A stretch of 64,000 nt of DNA, taken from assembly GCA_013398015.1 (NCBI GenBank), contig VZRR01012437.1, positions 187,804-251,803 on the forward strand, given 5' to 3'. The DNA comes from Oreocharis arfaki (taxonomy: Eukaryota > Chordata > Aves > Passeriformes > Paramythiidae). Position 1 is the first letter of the stretch. The number at the start of each line of letters is the position of its first letter. Below are positions 1 to 10,300 of the stretch, piece by piece. Made by a program: the position numbers and the translations under genes. Under the pieces are notes generated by a model. The model saw nothing but the letters and a program-made list of their open reading frames with translations. It did no database searches and was not told where the DNA came from.

Positions 1-710
1 ATCCCTCTACTTTTGAACATAGTCCATTTTGAATAGAAAAATTGATAGAAGAATGAACAGTATTAACTTTCATGCAGGAGAAAGCAGATACTTTGAAACC
101 CTTGTTCCCTAATGACTCATTTTTATTTAACATGAGTTGTTCCTGTCTTTGGTCACAGGCCAGCAATTAAGAGCCACTGAGAAGGGGATGCTGTGTTAGA
201 TGCAGTTTAACTTTCTTGCACTTCCTGCAAGTCTGCTTTTATTGTTTTTAATAATAATACTCAAATAAGGATGACACATCACTGGAAAAGTCAAGATCTC
301 AAAAGATACCAAATTATCTTAAGTGTTTTTATCTGGCACAATATATTTCATCTCAAACATATTCTCATATTCTGCTCATATTGACAAAATGTGTTCTTCG
401 TCCTGTGAAACAGAAAAAATGGGTGTAAACCAGTAGAATCTGGGGAGGGAGGGATGTTTCATTATTACTGTTGAATTTAAAGTAGCTCTGGTGACGTGAA
501 TATTTACAGTTCTAAAACTGGTGTATTTATTGAAGTGCACTTGAAGAACTAGCATTTCTTTATATTGCTTAGGTTTTGTTATTAAAGCGTTTGGCGTTAC
601 GCAAATGTTTAAGGAAATTTTACGAAGTCATACCTTTTTCTTTCTGAATTCCTGAGCTCCATATAAATAGTAAACTCAATACACACGTGCTGCACAATTC
701 TGTTTTTCAG
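1..710 (+). other. PEX1 intron (partial, left edge)
   Basis: This is non-coding sequence ending in a good splice acceptor (pyrimidine-rich tract then CAG at 708-710) before the first PEX1 exon in the window. I see no other exon or recognisable repeat in it. Confidence 0.8.
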
Positions 711-900
711 AAGCAAAGATGTGAAATTCTGTGTTCCGTAATAAAGAAGAAACTGAATTCTGATCCGAAGGACTTCTCTGATCTTGACCTCCAATGTATT
801 GCAAAGGAAACGGAAGGTTTTGTTGCTAGAGATTTTACTATGCTGGTTGATCGTGCCATTCATACCTGTGCTTCTAACCAGAATGCATCAGATAATGGTG
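711..900 (+). CDS. PEX1: PEX1 exon, 1st in window
   Basis: It encodes window residues 1-63 plus one base, including AKETEGFVARDFTMLVDRAI, the C-terminal helical part of the first ATPase domain. The acceptor is TTTTTCAG and the donor is G|GTATGT at 901. The final base joins AT of the next exon to make an Asp codon. Confidence 0.95.
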
Positions 901-3900
901 GTATGTTGACAAAGAAATCTCCTATTTCATAGTCTTACTTCTGTTATCCAGAACTGGTGGAATAATACAGAAACAACCCCCCAGTTTTAATATTTTATGA
1001 TTAAAATTTATTTAATTGTTACATATTGTAAGGAAATTGTTACTGACAGTCTTTGCATTTGGGTTTTGTTCAGGATTTTTTTTTCTTTTTTGTTTTTTAA
1101 GCAGATTTGAACCTGTCAACTGTGGATTTTCAGAAAGCTCTAAAAGATTTTACTCCATTATCTCTGAGAAATGTCAACCTGCATAAACCTAAAGACCTTG
1201 GCTGGGACAGGATTGGTGGCTTAAAAGATGTGAAGCAAATGCTCAGGGATACCATCATGTTACCTGCAAAGGTACTAAATTCCTTTAAATTAGTTACTTG
1301 AATTTTGTACATAATGTTAGGAGGGCAGAATTATTTTTAAGGTGTGGCACAGTGTTTGATAGAAAGATGACAGGCATGATTTTACTTTTGTGGCTTTCCA
1401 GTCTTCAACTGTCTTGAGGTACTGGAAAACACTTTCTCCTTTCCCTTCTCTCTTCCAAATACAAAAGGCAGTGGCTGAGCTTTACTGCAAGTCAAATGTT
1501 ACTCTACAGTATTGGAGTATTGCCACACTCTGTTGCAGGGTTTGTGATTAGGCTCTGTAAAGGCAACATTTCCAGCCATTTTGTGCAGTGCTTTTGCTAG
1601 AGGAGTATTTCCTTTTGGATAAATGCCAATCCATCAGTCTCTCTTTACTTCCCTTTGGCTTTTCCACCTTGCTTAAAACTTGAACACTGAGATAAGGCAT
1701 TGTGCATTGACTCTTCAGAGAAATAGCTGAAGAGTAGATTTGATCGTATCATTCAGTGATTAAAACAGGAATTTAGAACCACCGGTATGGACAATCTAAA
1801 GCTCTAGTCCATCCCTATTCTGTCCTCTTTCCTCCTGGTAGAAAATCCCACTTATTTGTATTTTAGGTACCTATTAAACCTAGGAACCTAGTTCAGCCTC
1901 AGGTAAACTAACAACAGTCCAGATGAGCTGTTTGGATAATACTGGGGATATAATAAATTAGATGCATTCTGTTTAGACAAAAGTCATCACTAGTCAGTGA
2001 TGTTACAGTGCATTACAGAATACTTACTTATTTTGGAACATATCACATTGAAACTCTTTTCCAGTATCCAGAATTATTTGCAAACCTGCCCATACGACAG
2101 AGATCAGGAGTTTTGCTGTATGGAGCACCTGGAACAGGAAAAACGCTGTTGGCAGGAGTGGTTGCAAGAGAGAGTGGAATGAATTTCATCAGCATCAAGG
2201 TAGCAAGAGCTTAAGATTAATTGATTCATTTTATTAACTGAATGAAAGAACTTCACCTAATACCTGAAACTGTGTGCTTGTGAGGGCGAAGTACTAAAGT
2301 AAGAAACTCACATTTAAAATTTTGCTTGTCTCTTGATATCCCTCTGGATATCTGATTTGTGGAACTTCACAGTTTTATTACTGAGATTTATTTTTTTTTG
2401 TATACTTATTTATTAGGCAGAATTATAAAATTTAATTAGGTATTCTTAGTTTCTCAATTTTTTGTAAAAAGACCCCAGATTTTGATTCCACTGGACAATG
2501 AAATTCAGCAATATATTTTAAACATTTTTAAAATACAGTGTAAACCTTTGCCTTGTGATACTGTAACAAATGTTCCATTATGGTACAAGAATGGAAATTA
2601 CTGCTTTTAAACAAGTTGGAATGCTTGAAAAATTCTTCTGGCTTATCTAGACCCCTTGGCTCTTCTGTTTAAAGATGCCACTGTATTGGTTGCAAGAAAA
2701 TTCGGTTTAGTACACAAAATATATTGAATTACACATTAAAACTAAGAAACATGTCATGAGTGTTCTTTTCTGATTATATTATTTTAGGGACCAGAGCTGC
2801 TCAGCAAATACATTGGAGCAAGTGAACAAGCAGTTCGAGATATCTTTAACAGGTTTGTTTTGTAAAGATTTGTGATGTTATCAATTAATTTCATTGGTTG
2901 AAACACAAAGAAGTAGTTTTGTTGTCTGAGGAGAGATAGGGCATCAAATCATAAAAGCATCTGAAATAATCAGTTGTGCAAGGCCAGATGGGTGCATCTT
3001 GGCAGGTTCAACCTGGCTATCATTGTTTAAGAACTGCACGTTTTGGCTCCAGTCAGGAATGTGCTTTTGAAGCTGAACTCCCAGTTCTCTCCAGCTACAG
3101 TGCATTGGTTCACATCACAGAACTGTCTTGGAAAACATGTCCTGAATTGCTTTCAGATGATCCCAGAAGACTGGATTGTGCTCCAAGTAGTAATGCACAC
3201 TCAATGCATAGGGTCATATTAAACTTGGTATTGGGGTCCTCATTGCCAGTAGTTGTTTTTTACAAATCTGCTCTTACTGGCCCTCAGTGCTCACTAATGC
3301 CAACATATCCTACACAGCCTTTGCTTCTCATCTTATCATGTAGGCAGGCTTTTTGTTAGATGTTTGTAAGCCAAGAACGCATCTGCAGTGATTGGATTTT
3401 AGAACTATAACGTATGACAGTTGAACACTTAGAAATGATAAAGTGAGTGAAAAGTATGTTATAACAATGAGCAGTGATTCTATTGCAATGCAGTTCTTCA
3501 GAACCTCCTAAATTCTACAAAACCAGATCTTCTGTTCTGTCATTAAATACAAGTGTTCTCTGAAGCAAAAAAGCAATTACCTTCGATATTTTTAAGTAAT
3601 TCTACCTGTGCATGAAACGGAAACAGAAAAAGAAGTATTGCTTTTTTTTTCCCCTTTTAGAGCTCAAGCAGCTAAGCCTTGTATTGTTTTCTTTGATGAG
3701 TTTGATTCTATTGCTCCTCGCCGAGGTCATGACAACACAGGAGTCACCGACCGAGTGGTTAACCAGCTGTTGACTCAGTTAGATGGTGTGGAAGGCTTGC
3801 AAGGTACCAATTCACCTGTGTGCTCCTTTTCATGCAGAAGTTTAGCAGATGTTAATTGTTGCCCTAGTTTTTCACTGCATGCCTTGTTTGCATTAGCAGT

Positions 3901-6900
3901 GAAGGACTTTCTCATAAGTTGTAAGATAAACAATGCCCATGATTTTGTAATGAATCTTTTCTAAGCTATACTTTTAGAATTGTTTTGCATTCCTTCTCCG
4001 GAGGCGGAGGAAAGTGATGGACTGAATTTATATGCTATCAATTTGAAGAGGCTTAACCTCTTCATCCAATTGTTGATTGTCTATACATATGTATATAAGT
4101 GTGAAAATAAACGAGGGGCCAGGCTTTTTGCCCGTTGGCCTGAAACTTTGGTGTGTGTATGAAACCTGCATCCATGCCTGATTATTAGTGTCGATCCGCG
4201 ACAGTTAATGGCATCTTTCTGCACTTTCCTAAGGGGTTTATGTGCTAGCTGCAACCAGTCGCCCAGATTTGATTGACCCTGCTTTGTTAAGGCCAGGTCG
4301 TCTGGATAAATGCCTGTACTGTCCACCTCCTGATCAGGTGAGGAAACAGATAATTTCACACAAGTGGCAAGGAAAAAAATCAAACTACTGGGTTTTATTT
4401 GCCTTTTCTTTATAGGTAGTGGCATTTCAAACCTGGAAAAAGTGGATTTGATTGCCCGGCTCCAATTGTACAACAGGATAAATTCACTGATTTTAATGTC
4501 AATGTGTTCACATAAAACTGGGGAAAGAATAGGCTGTTTACCACAGTCTTCTGGATCAAGTCATATCCTGTAGATCTAGCTGATTTTAAAAAAAATTGAA
4601 AAACAGGAAACTAATCTGCAGAAAGAAATTGGATGCAGTATAGTGTGTATAATGTTCTCCATCTTTCTTTGAACAATGAGTCCAATGAATATGCCATTTG
4701 CTTAAACCATAGCCAGTCCTTCGAGGCTGTACAATGTGTGTCCTTAATTCCCCATTTTAAGAGAAAAAATTAGTGCTGTTTATTTTCAGATTAGTTCACA
4801 CATTTAACAAATACCACATCATTTCATTCTGAAACATATATGATGACCCTGTACCTTAAGAGCACAGATATACTCTTTTTTTTTTTTTTTCCTATTTTAA
4901 ACTTCTGGTTGAGAGTAAAATCATTCAGGTAAACAGAAGTTTTGCACTTTCGTCGTACTTCTCTTTATGAAAGGACATATGAGGAGCAGAGCTCAACTTC
5001 ATATTTTTATATATTTCATATATAAAAATCCCAGATATTGACTGGATATATTAGAGAAACACATTCTCTGTATACTGCATTTGGTTAGGGTAGTATCTTT
5101 CTAGTATTAGGGCAGTATCTTCTTGAAAAAAGATCCTTCCTGTGTCAGAGAGGAAGTGGCTGGTGACAGGGCCAAAGCACCATCTAGCAGTCAGGACAAG
5201 GAAAATAACAGGTTGCTTTACTGACATTTTTTTTTTCCTTTTTCCAGAATTCACGCCATGAAATCTTAAAAGCTCTCAGTCATTCCCTGTCATTGGCCAA
5301 TGATGTGGACTTCCAGGATTTGGCAGCAAAAACAGAACAGTTCACAGGGGCTGACCTAAAAGCTCTATTATACAATGCCCAATTAGAGGCAATCCATACT
5401 AATTTAAATTTAGGTTTAACACAGGTAAGTAAAACTGATATAAAAGAAATCTATCCTGTTTATTTTTATGTTGATATTTGAAAGAGTTGATTGTATCCAT
5501 GGGTTTTTTTAGCAAAATTACGTTTTTTTTATACAGAAGATTAACATTTTAATATGTTTGCAGAAAAATACAAGAATATTGGAATGAATTGGTTTGAATA
5601 CTTCTTAAACACAAGGTCTTTCTCGTTTTGTGGTTGGTGTTTATTGTAAAATATATTTATGTAAGCCCAAATGTGTTTATCACACTCGTGAGGAACAACT
5701 AACAGATTGATAGGAGGGATCCCACAGAGTTTCTTAGGAGCAGATAGCAAAATCAGTTTTGAGATGGCACATTTTAGACGGTGGAGAAAATTGGTGGGTT
5801 TTGGGGAATTGTTCCTACAGATTAAGTTTGATTGAGTTCAGGAGAGAAGTGGCAAGAGGATGGCAATACCTGAAATGGCCAGCACTGGCTCATCTTCCAG
5901 GCACCAGCTAGTACTTGAACTTCCAAAGTACAGGATCCCACCCTTGGTTTGTACCCCTCATGTGACTGACAGATCCTTCCTCTTTCAGCCTCTGTTCAGC
6001 CACCTCTCTTCACATTTTTGATGCCTGTCCTCTGGTCCTAGCTGGAGAGGGGCAGGCATGGCTTCCACTACTTGGTGACCAAAGGGAAAGATTGGGTCAG
6101 GGGTGCAAAATGAAGGAGGCCCTCTTGAATTCTTTTTGCCCCAGCTGTTACCAAGGAATTGGACTCTGAGGATGCAGCTCTTACTATTGAGAGGGATCTC
6201 CAGCATGTCTTCCCTAACACTCCATTCCCTTTGTAGCATCAGTAAGTAGTTGCTACCTCATGATTATCCATCAGAGGAGGAGGTTGTTGTCTGAAGCAGT
6301 GGTCTCCAGAGTGGTGTGCACACACCCCAGAGAGACCACAAGGCAGCCCACTGATGTGCAGGAAGAAAATATTAGAACTTCAGTGGTCCATGTATAGAAT
6401 TTACAAATAGTATCTATATTCTTGGTAGAGTGTGCCCTGAAATTTCTGACTGATAGAGGTGTACAATCAAAGAGGTTTGCTGACACCAGTCTAAAGCAAC
6501 AATTCTGATTTCCACATCATCATTTAAAATGTGTTGGCTATGACAGAAAATGAGTACAGCAGTTAGGCACTATAAAAGTAGACTCACTTCAGTCTCCTAG
6601 AGCATTTTACACAAGACACTAATTTGCTTGGAGGGTAAGGTTGAGACAGAAGTGGTACAGTTCTGCAACACAAGACATACATGATGTTTCCCAACACTTG
6701 CTGTTACTGAGAGTGTGAGACAGTGGAAACAATAAAACCTTAAAATTATGTCCTGAAATTATTTTTCTAGCATGAAGACAGTTCTTTTTAAAGGTACTGG
6801 ATTTTCTTAGCAAAATATTTGGAAATATACTCCTAGAGAAAGACAGATTACTATTAGAGTCAAATGTAAATTGATATTCTCATTTGCACTGTGTATTAAA

Positions 6901-9900
6901 TCTTTTTGTGCATTTCCAATTGTAGTTTGTCATTGAGTTAACTCTTGTAATGTTCTGTTCTTTGTTACAGGATTTTGGATCTAGTTCTGATAGTGACTTC
7001 AGTCTCTCTTCCATGGTTTTTCTAAACCACAGCAGTGGCTCAGATGATTCAGCAGTAGATGGAGAAGCAGGGCTAGAGCAATCTCTTATTTCTTTAGACA
7101 TGTCTGACTTGCTTCCTGAAGATCCAAGGTCCAACATGTACCGTCTTTATTTCGGAAGCTCTTATGAGTCAGAGCTGGGAAATGGAACTCCTTCAGAACT
7201 GGTAAATTACTCACTTAATGTTTTTGAATTTCCTAAGTATTACTGAGAAGAAGCAGAAAAAAAACATGTTTGCTTTAACCTTCAAACTCTCTTCAGATCA
7301 TACTTAGTAGTCCACAGTGGGGAAGGGGATGGAAGGACGTGATCTGAGGAAATACAATATGGACTTCTCTGCAATCTTGCAGGAGTTTAAAATCAAAATC
7401 CCAGTGCTTAATACCTTATAATTAAGCAAATTGCATTAATATTAGATTTTACTCTCTTGTCAAATGGCTTGTTCCGTTCCAAAGTTTAAAACACCTTTTG
7501 ACTTTTTGGTGGTTGGTTTGTTTGTTTTTTCTTTAACTTAGTTTTATTACTAAAGAATGACCATCCAGCTTTCAGGAATTAAGTTACAGTCTCAAGAATC
7601 AATGAACCTTTTTCACTTTCCAGTAAAATGTGCATTAATACAATAATCAGACAATGGAATTGTGTAAAGAACAAAACTAAACCTTAACTTCCATCATTGT
7701 CTTTAAGAATCAGATTTTCTGATGTTGTGGTATCCTGGTGCACAGAAAGCAGCGTATTCTCTGGCCAGTTTGCAGGTAGGGATGCACAGGTTGGCTGCCC
7801 AGCACCTGCAGAGTGATCAGCTCACGTCTCTTGGCTGACAGGTCAGCAGAACAGGGTATGCTGCTTCTGAGCTCCTTACAGTGAACAGATGATTTCACAG
7901 TTTGTGTGTGATCTGTGGGAAATTCAATTTCAAAATCTGTTGTAGAACTGTTATTACAAGGAGTAATCCAAGTTCTTAGACTCTTGTTTTCAAAACTGTC
8001 TTGCATTGATTCTTAAAGCCAAAAATAACTTACCTTGACACTGGAGGAGTAATTACTGACTGCTAAGGTGCTTTGGTCTATTTTATCTTGCACTATGGGT
8101 GATAGTGGTCGATTAATGAAACTTTAAGGACTAAGTTTTCCTCTGACAGTGTAAATTCTTCAGCAAGGATTCTATAAAGACTTTGGTCTCTTAAAGTTCT
8201 TGAATTTGAAAGGTGTGTATTTTATCAAGCGCACAGAGAATTTGGACATGATGAATATTTAAATCCCAAAGCTAACTACATAAACTCGCCCAGATTTCAG
8301 AGTCACAGATTTTCATAAGTAAATAAAACAATGGGCTTAGCAGACCTTTATTCTTTTTGAGATGAGCCATTGCAAAAATAGTTACATATTTGCCAGACAA
8401 GAAACACTTCATTTTCAAATTTGGCCTTTTGCCCAAACACCTTGGCGTATTAACCTAAATCTTTCTGTTCAAAAAATTATGTACGTAATATATTTTAAAG
8501 AGATAATACTCTTTTTGCCAGTGGAGGTAAGTTTATATTGAATTGTAGGCTAATTCCTAATGATGGAGTTGCTCTTTTGGATCCATGATGAGTTAATGTA
8601 TTTCTTCTTGTGATGAATTTAGAGCTCTTTGTGTTTGTCCGGTCCAAACTCCATAACTTACGACTTTACCAGCGTCACTCCGAGAGATGTTGCATCCTCA
8701 CAACCTGCAATGCTTAGAGCAGCTTCTCAGGAGGGCTCCTTGGAGAACCAGGAGCAGCAAACAGAGCACCTGAGGACAGAAATCAATGCTATGAAGGCCA
8801 ATTACAGAAGCAAGAATGGAGTATGGCACTTTTTAAAATTAGTATTTAGTCTTAACACTTCTCTGTTGTTTTCCCACACTTCTTGGTATTTCAATAAATA
8901 ATTTCTGCAATAATACTAAATATTATGGAACAAAAATAGCAAAGATAGGTGATACTTAGTTTGATGAAAATAAGCCAGATGTTAGCGTGCATATAATTAA
9001 ACAGTTATTTCTGTTATTTATTAACACATAGGGGGGAAAGTTGTGACTGTATTTCTAATACATTTGTGTGTACATGTAATGAGGAGGTTCCATAGTTAAT
9101 GATTTTGATGGCACTATGTTTCTGTAGAAATTTTTCATTGTCTGTTCACGGCTCTCTTTTCAAGGAGGACAGCACCCTTAATCAGTCAGCGCTTCCCAAG
9201 ACCGCTTTAACTATTACCCAGTCTCATCTGATGACTGCTCTTCAGGGTATGAGACCATCCATTAGTCAGGATGACTGGAAGCATTTTACTGAACTGTAAG
9301 TATTTTTTTTTGTAATTTTGAATTCAGTGGAGATTTGGTCTTATCACATTCCTTATACATCAGAAACATGATGGTTTTAAATAAATGTGAGGACTGGCAG
9401 CAGATAGCTGATAGCTTCTGACAGAAGAATTTTTTAAGAAATATTAAGTTACATAGTGGGAAAGGGAACTATTTTACCAATGAATTGTCTTCTTATTCAT
9501 GTAGGACCTAGAAATAATAGACAAGAACCCTCTTGTTAAGAGAGGTTATTATGTTAAGAGGCTCTTTAAGTTTTAGAGCTAGGTCCTGATTGCTTCCACT
9601 TAATAGTAGCTCCTTTCAGATTGACCCTCTGTAGTGGTCTTTGTAGCTGGTATTTTTGAGAAAGGCAATAATCTGTAGAAGTATAAACATACTGAAAAGG
9701 AGAATGAGTCTGCTTGGGCTTGGAGATCAAAAAGCTGGGGGAAAAAAAAAAAGGAAGCAGGGCAGAGAGCTCTCGAGTTAGGTTTGTGGGTGAAAACTCC
9801 TCCAGGTCCCCAGGTCTATGGAGATGGGCACTCTTCATTTCCATAAACATATACTTAAACATCTGAAGTTCTTTGGTGCATTAATACGCATCTGAAGAGG

Positions 9901-10040
9901 CAGACACAAAAACCACGTTTCATAAGAATTTGATAATGTCTTTTTTTGTTTCCAGGTATGATAATTTTCAGAATCCTAAGAAGAGGAAAGTACAGATTGG
10001 TGCAACATTCAGACCAGGACAAAAAATGACTCTAGCTTAG
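711..10040 (+). CDS. PEX1: PEX1, peroxisomal AAA+ ATPase (3' part, 11 coding exons)
   Basis: PEX1 pairs with PEX6 in the hetero-hexameric AAA+ motor on the peroxisome membrane that extracts ubiquitylated PEX5 receptor for recycling. Exons: 711-900, 1105-1271, 2065-2199, 2788-2852, 3661-3803, 4234-4337, 5248-5424, 6971-7201, 8623-8820, 9165-9295, 9956-10040. All introns are GT-AG, all phases agree, and the stop is TAG at 10038-10040. They give 541 residues, about the last 42% of a family of roughly 1280. Seen: the end of the first ATPase domain, the second ATPase domain with Walker A GAPGTGKT (2122-2145), Walker B FFDE (3689-3700), the second region of homology (DNTGVTDRVVNQLL, then AATSRPD and LLRPGRLD), a Ser/Asp-rich linker and a C-terminus ending FRPGQKMTLA. 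The N-terminal domain and most of the first ATPase domain lie left of the window. The Ala in Walker A and PKKRKV near the end are unusual. Identity rests on remembered human PEX1 and is very secure. Confidence 0.97.
1105..1271 (+). CDS. PEX1: PEX1 exon, 2nd in window
   Basis: It encodes residues 64-119 and links the two ATPase domains, entering the second with LGWDRIGGLKDVKQML. The Gly-Gly at 1215-1220 is intact. As I recall, the common human disease residue Gly843 falls in this IGG motif. The donor is AAG|GTACTA. Confidence 0.95.
2065..2199 (+). CDS. PEX1: PEX1 exon, 3rd in window (Walker A of D2)
   Basis: It encodes residues 120-164, starting YPELFANLPIRQRSG, with the nucleotide-binding loop GAPGTGKT at 2122-2145. 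The human loop, as I recall, is GPPGTGKT. The exon is phase 0 at both ends, with acceptor TTTTCCAG and donor AAG|GTAGCA. Confidence 0.96.
2788..2852 (+). CDS. PEX1: PEX1 exon, 4th in window
   Basis: This 65-base exon encodes GPELLSKYIGASEQAVRDIF, the pore-loop and helix segment shared by AAA proteins, and ends with two bases of an Arg codon. The acceptor is ATTTTAG and the donor is AG|GTTTGT. Confidence 0.95.
3661..3803 (+). CDS. PEX1: PEX1 exon, 5th in window (Walker B)
   Basis: It encodes the Walker B strand FFDE (3689-3700), followed by FDSIAPRRGHDNTGVTDRVV and the start of the second region of homology. A T-rich tract and TTTTAG precede it. The donor is G|GTACCA, leaving one base of a Gly codon. 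Confidence 0.96.
4234..4337 (+). CDS. PEX1: PEX1 exon, 6th in window
   Basis: It encodes VYVLAATSRPDLIDPALLRP and then GRLDKCLYCPPPDQ, covering sensor 1 and the arginine-finger region of the second ATPase domain. The acceptor is TTTCCTAAG and the donor is CAG|GTGAGG. Confidence 0.96.
5248..5424 (+). CDS. PEX1: PEX1 exon, 7th in window
   Basis: It encodes 59 residues of the helical lid of the second ATPase domain, including FTGADLKALLYNAQLEAIH. The exon is phase 0 at both ends. The acceptor is TTTTTCCAG and the donor is CAG|GTAAGT, a consensus match. Confidence 0.95.
6971..7201 (+). CDS. PEX1: PEX1 exon, 8th in window (Ser/Asp-rich linker)
   Basis: It encodes 77 residues after the ATPase core. 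The exon opens with a Ser/Asp-rich run (DFGSSSDSDFSLSSMVF) and includes LNHSSGSDDSA and MYRLYFGSSYESELGNG, all recognisable from the mammalian protein. The exon is phase 0 at both ends, with acceptor GTTACAG and donor CTG|GTAAAT. Confidence 0.95.
8623..8820 (+). CDS. PEX1: PEX1 exon, 9th in window
   Basis: It encodes 66 residues from SSLCLSGPN to YRSKNG, a poorly conserved tail with a conserved core (LRAASQEGSLE). The start was chosen after AATTTAG at 8622, which keeps phase 0 and the Ser-Ser start. The donor is GGA|GTATGG, a weaker match. Confidence 0.9.
9165..9295 (+). CDS. PEX1: PEX1 exon, 10th in window
   Basis: It encodes EDSTLNQSALPKTALTITQS, then HLMTALQGMRPSISQDDWKH and FTE, a conserved helical segment near the C-terminus. 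The acceptor is TTTTCAAG. The donor is CT|GTAAGT, splitting a Leu codon. Confidence 0.94.
9956..10040 (+). CDS. PEX1: PEX1 last coding exon
   Basis: It completes the Leu codon and encodes YDNFQNPKKRKVQIGATF and then RPGQKMTLA before TAG at 10038-10040. The acceptor is TTTCCAG. The basic run PKKRKV (9975-9992) differs from the human PKRRKN that I recall. Confidence 0.96.
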
Positions 10041-10300
10041 TGACTTGTACTTGCTTGTAATTGCTAAACTGTAACTGGAAATGATAAATATGATTAAATC
10101 AGATTATTTATATAATCCATCTAAATATGGACTTATTAATGCAGCAGTTGAAGATAAGTTTCTTCTAAACTTACATGCTGTAAAATTATGTCACATTTTA
10201 TTTTGAAGAAAATTGTCTTCCTTTAGATTAATATTAAATTTTTTGAGAGAACATTGGTTATGTTCTGTCCAGTTCTTTATCATATAAACTTTTAAATTTT
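10041..10300 (+). other. PEX1 3'UTR (extent uncertain)
   Basis: AT-rich sequence follows the PEX1 stop. The only polyadenylation hexamer noticed close by is ATTAAA at 10233-10238. The true cleavage site cannot be fixed from sequence alone. Confidence 0.45.

Noticed and set aside
2976..3359. 127-codon plus-strand ORF in a PEX1 intron
   Set aside because: It lies wholly between two PEX1 exons, has no known domain and no acceptor/donor pair in phase, and the flanking exons join perfectly without it.
4081..4473. 130-codon minus-strand ORF
   Set aside because: It is the antisense shadow of the PEX1 exon 4234-4337 and the surrounding intron, with no recognisable motif.
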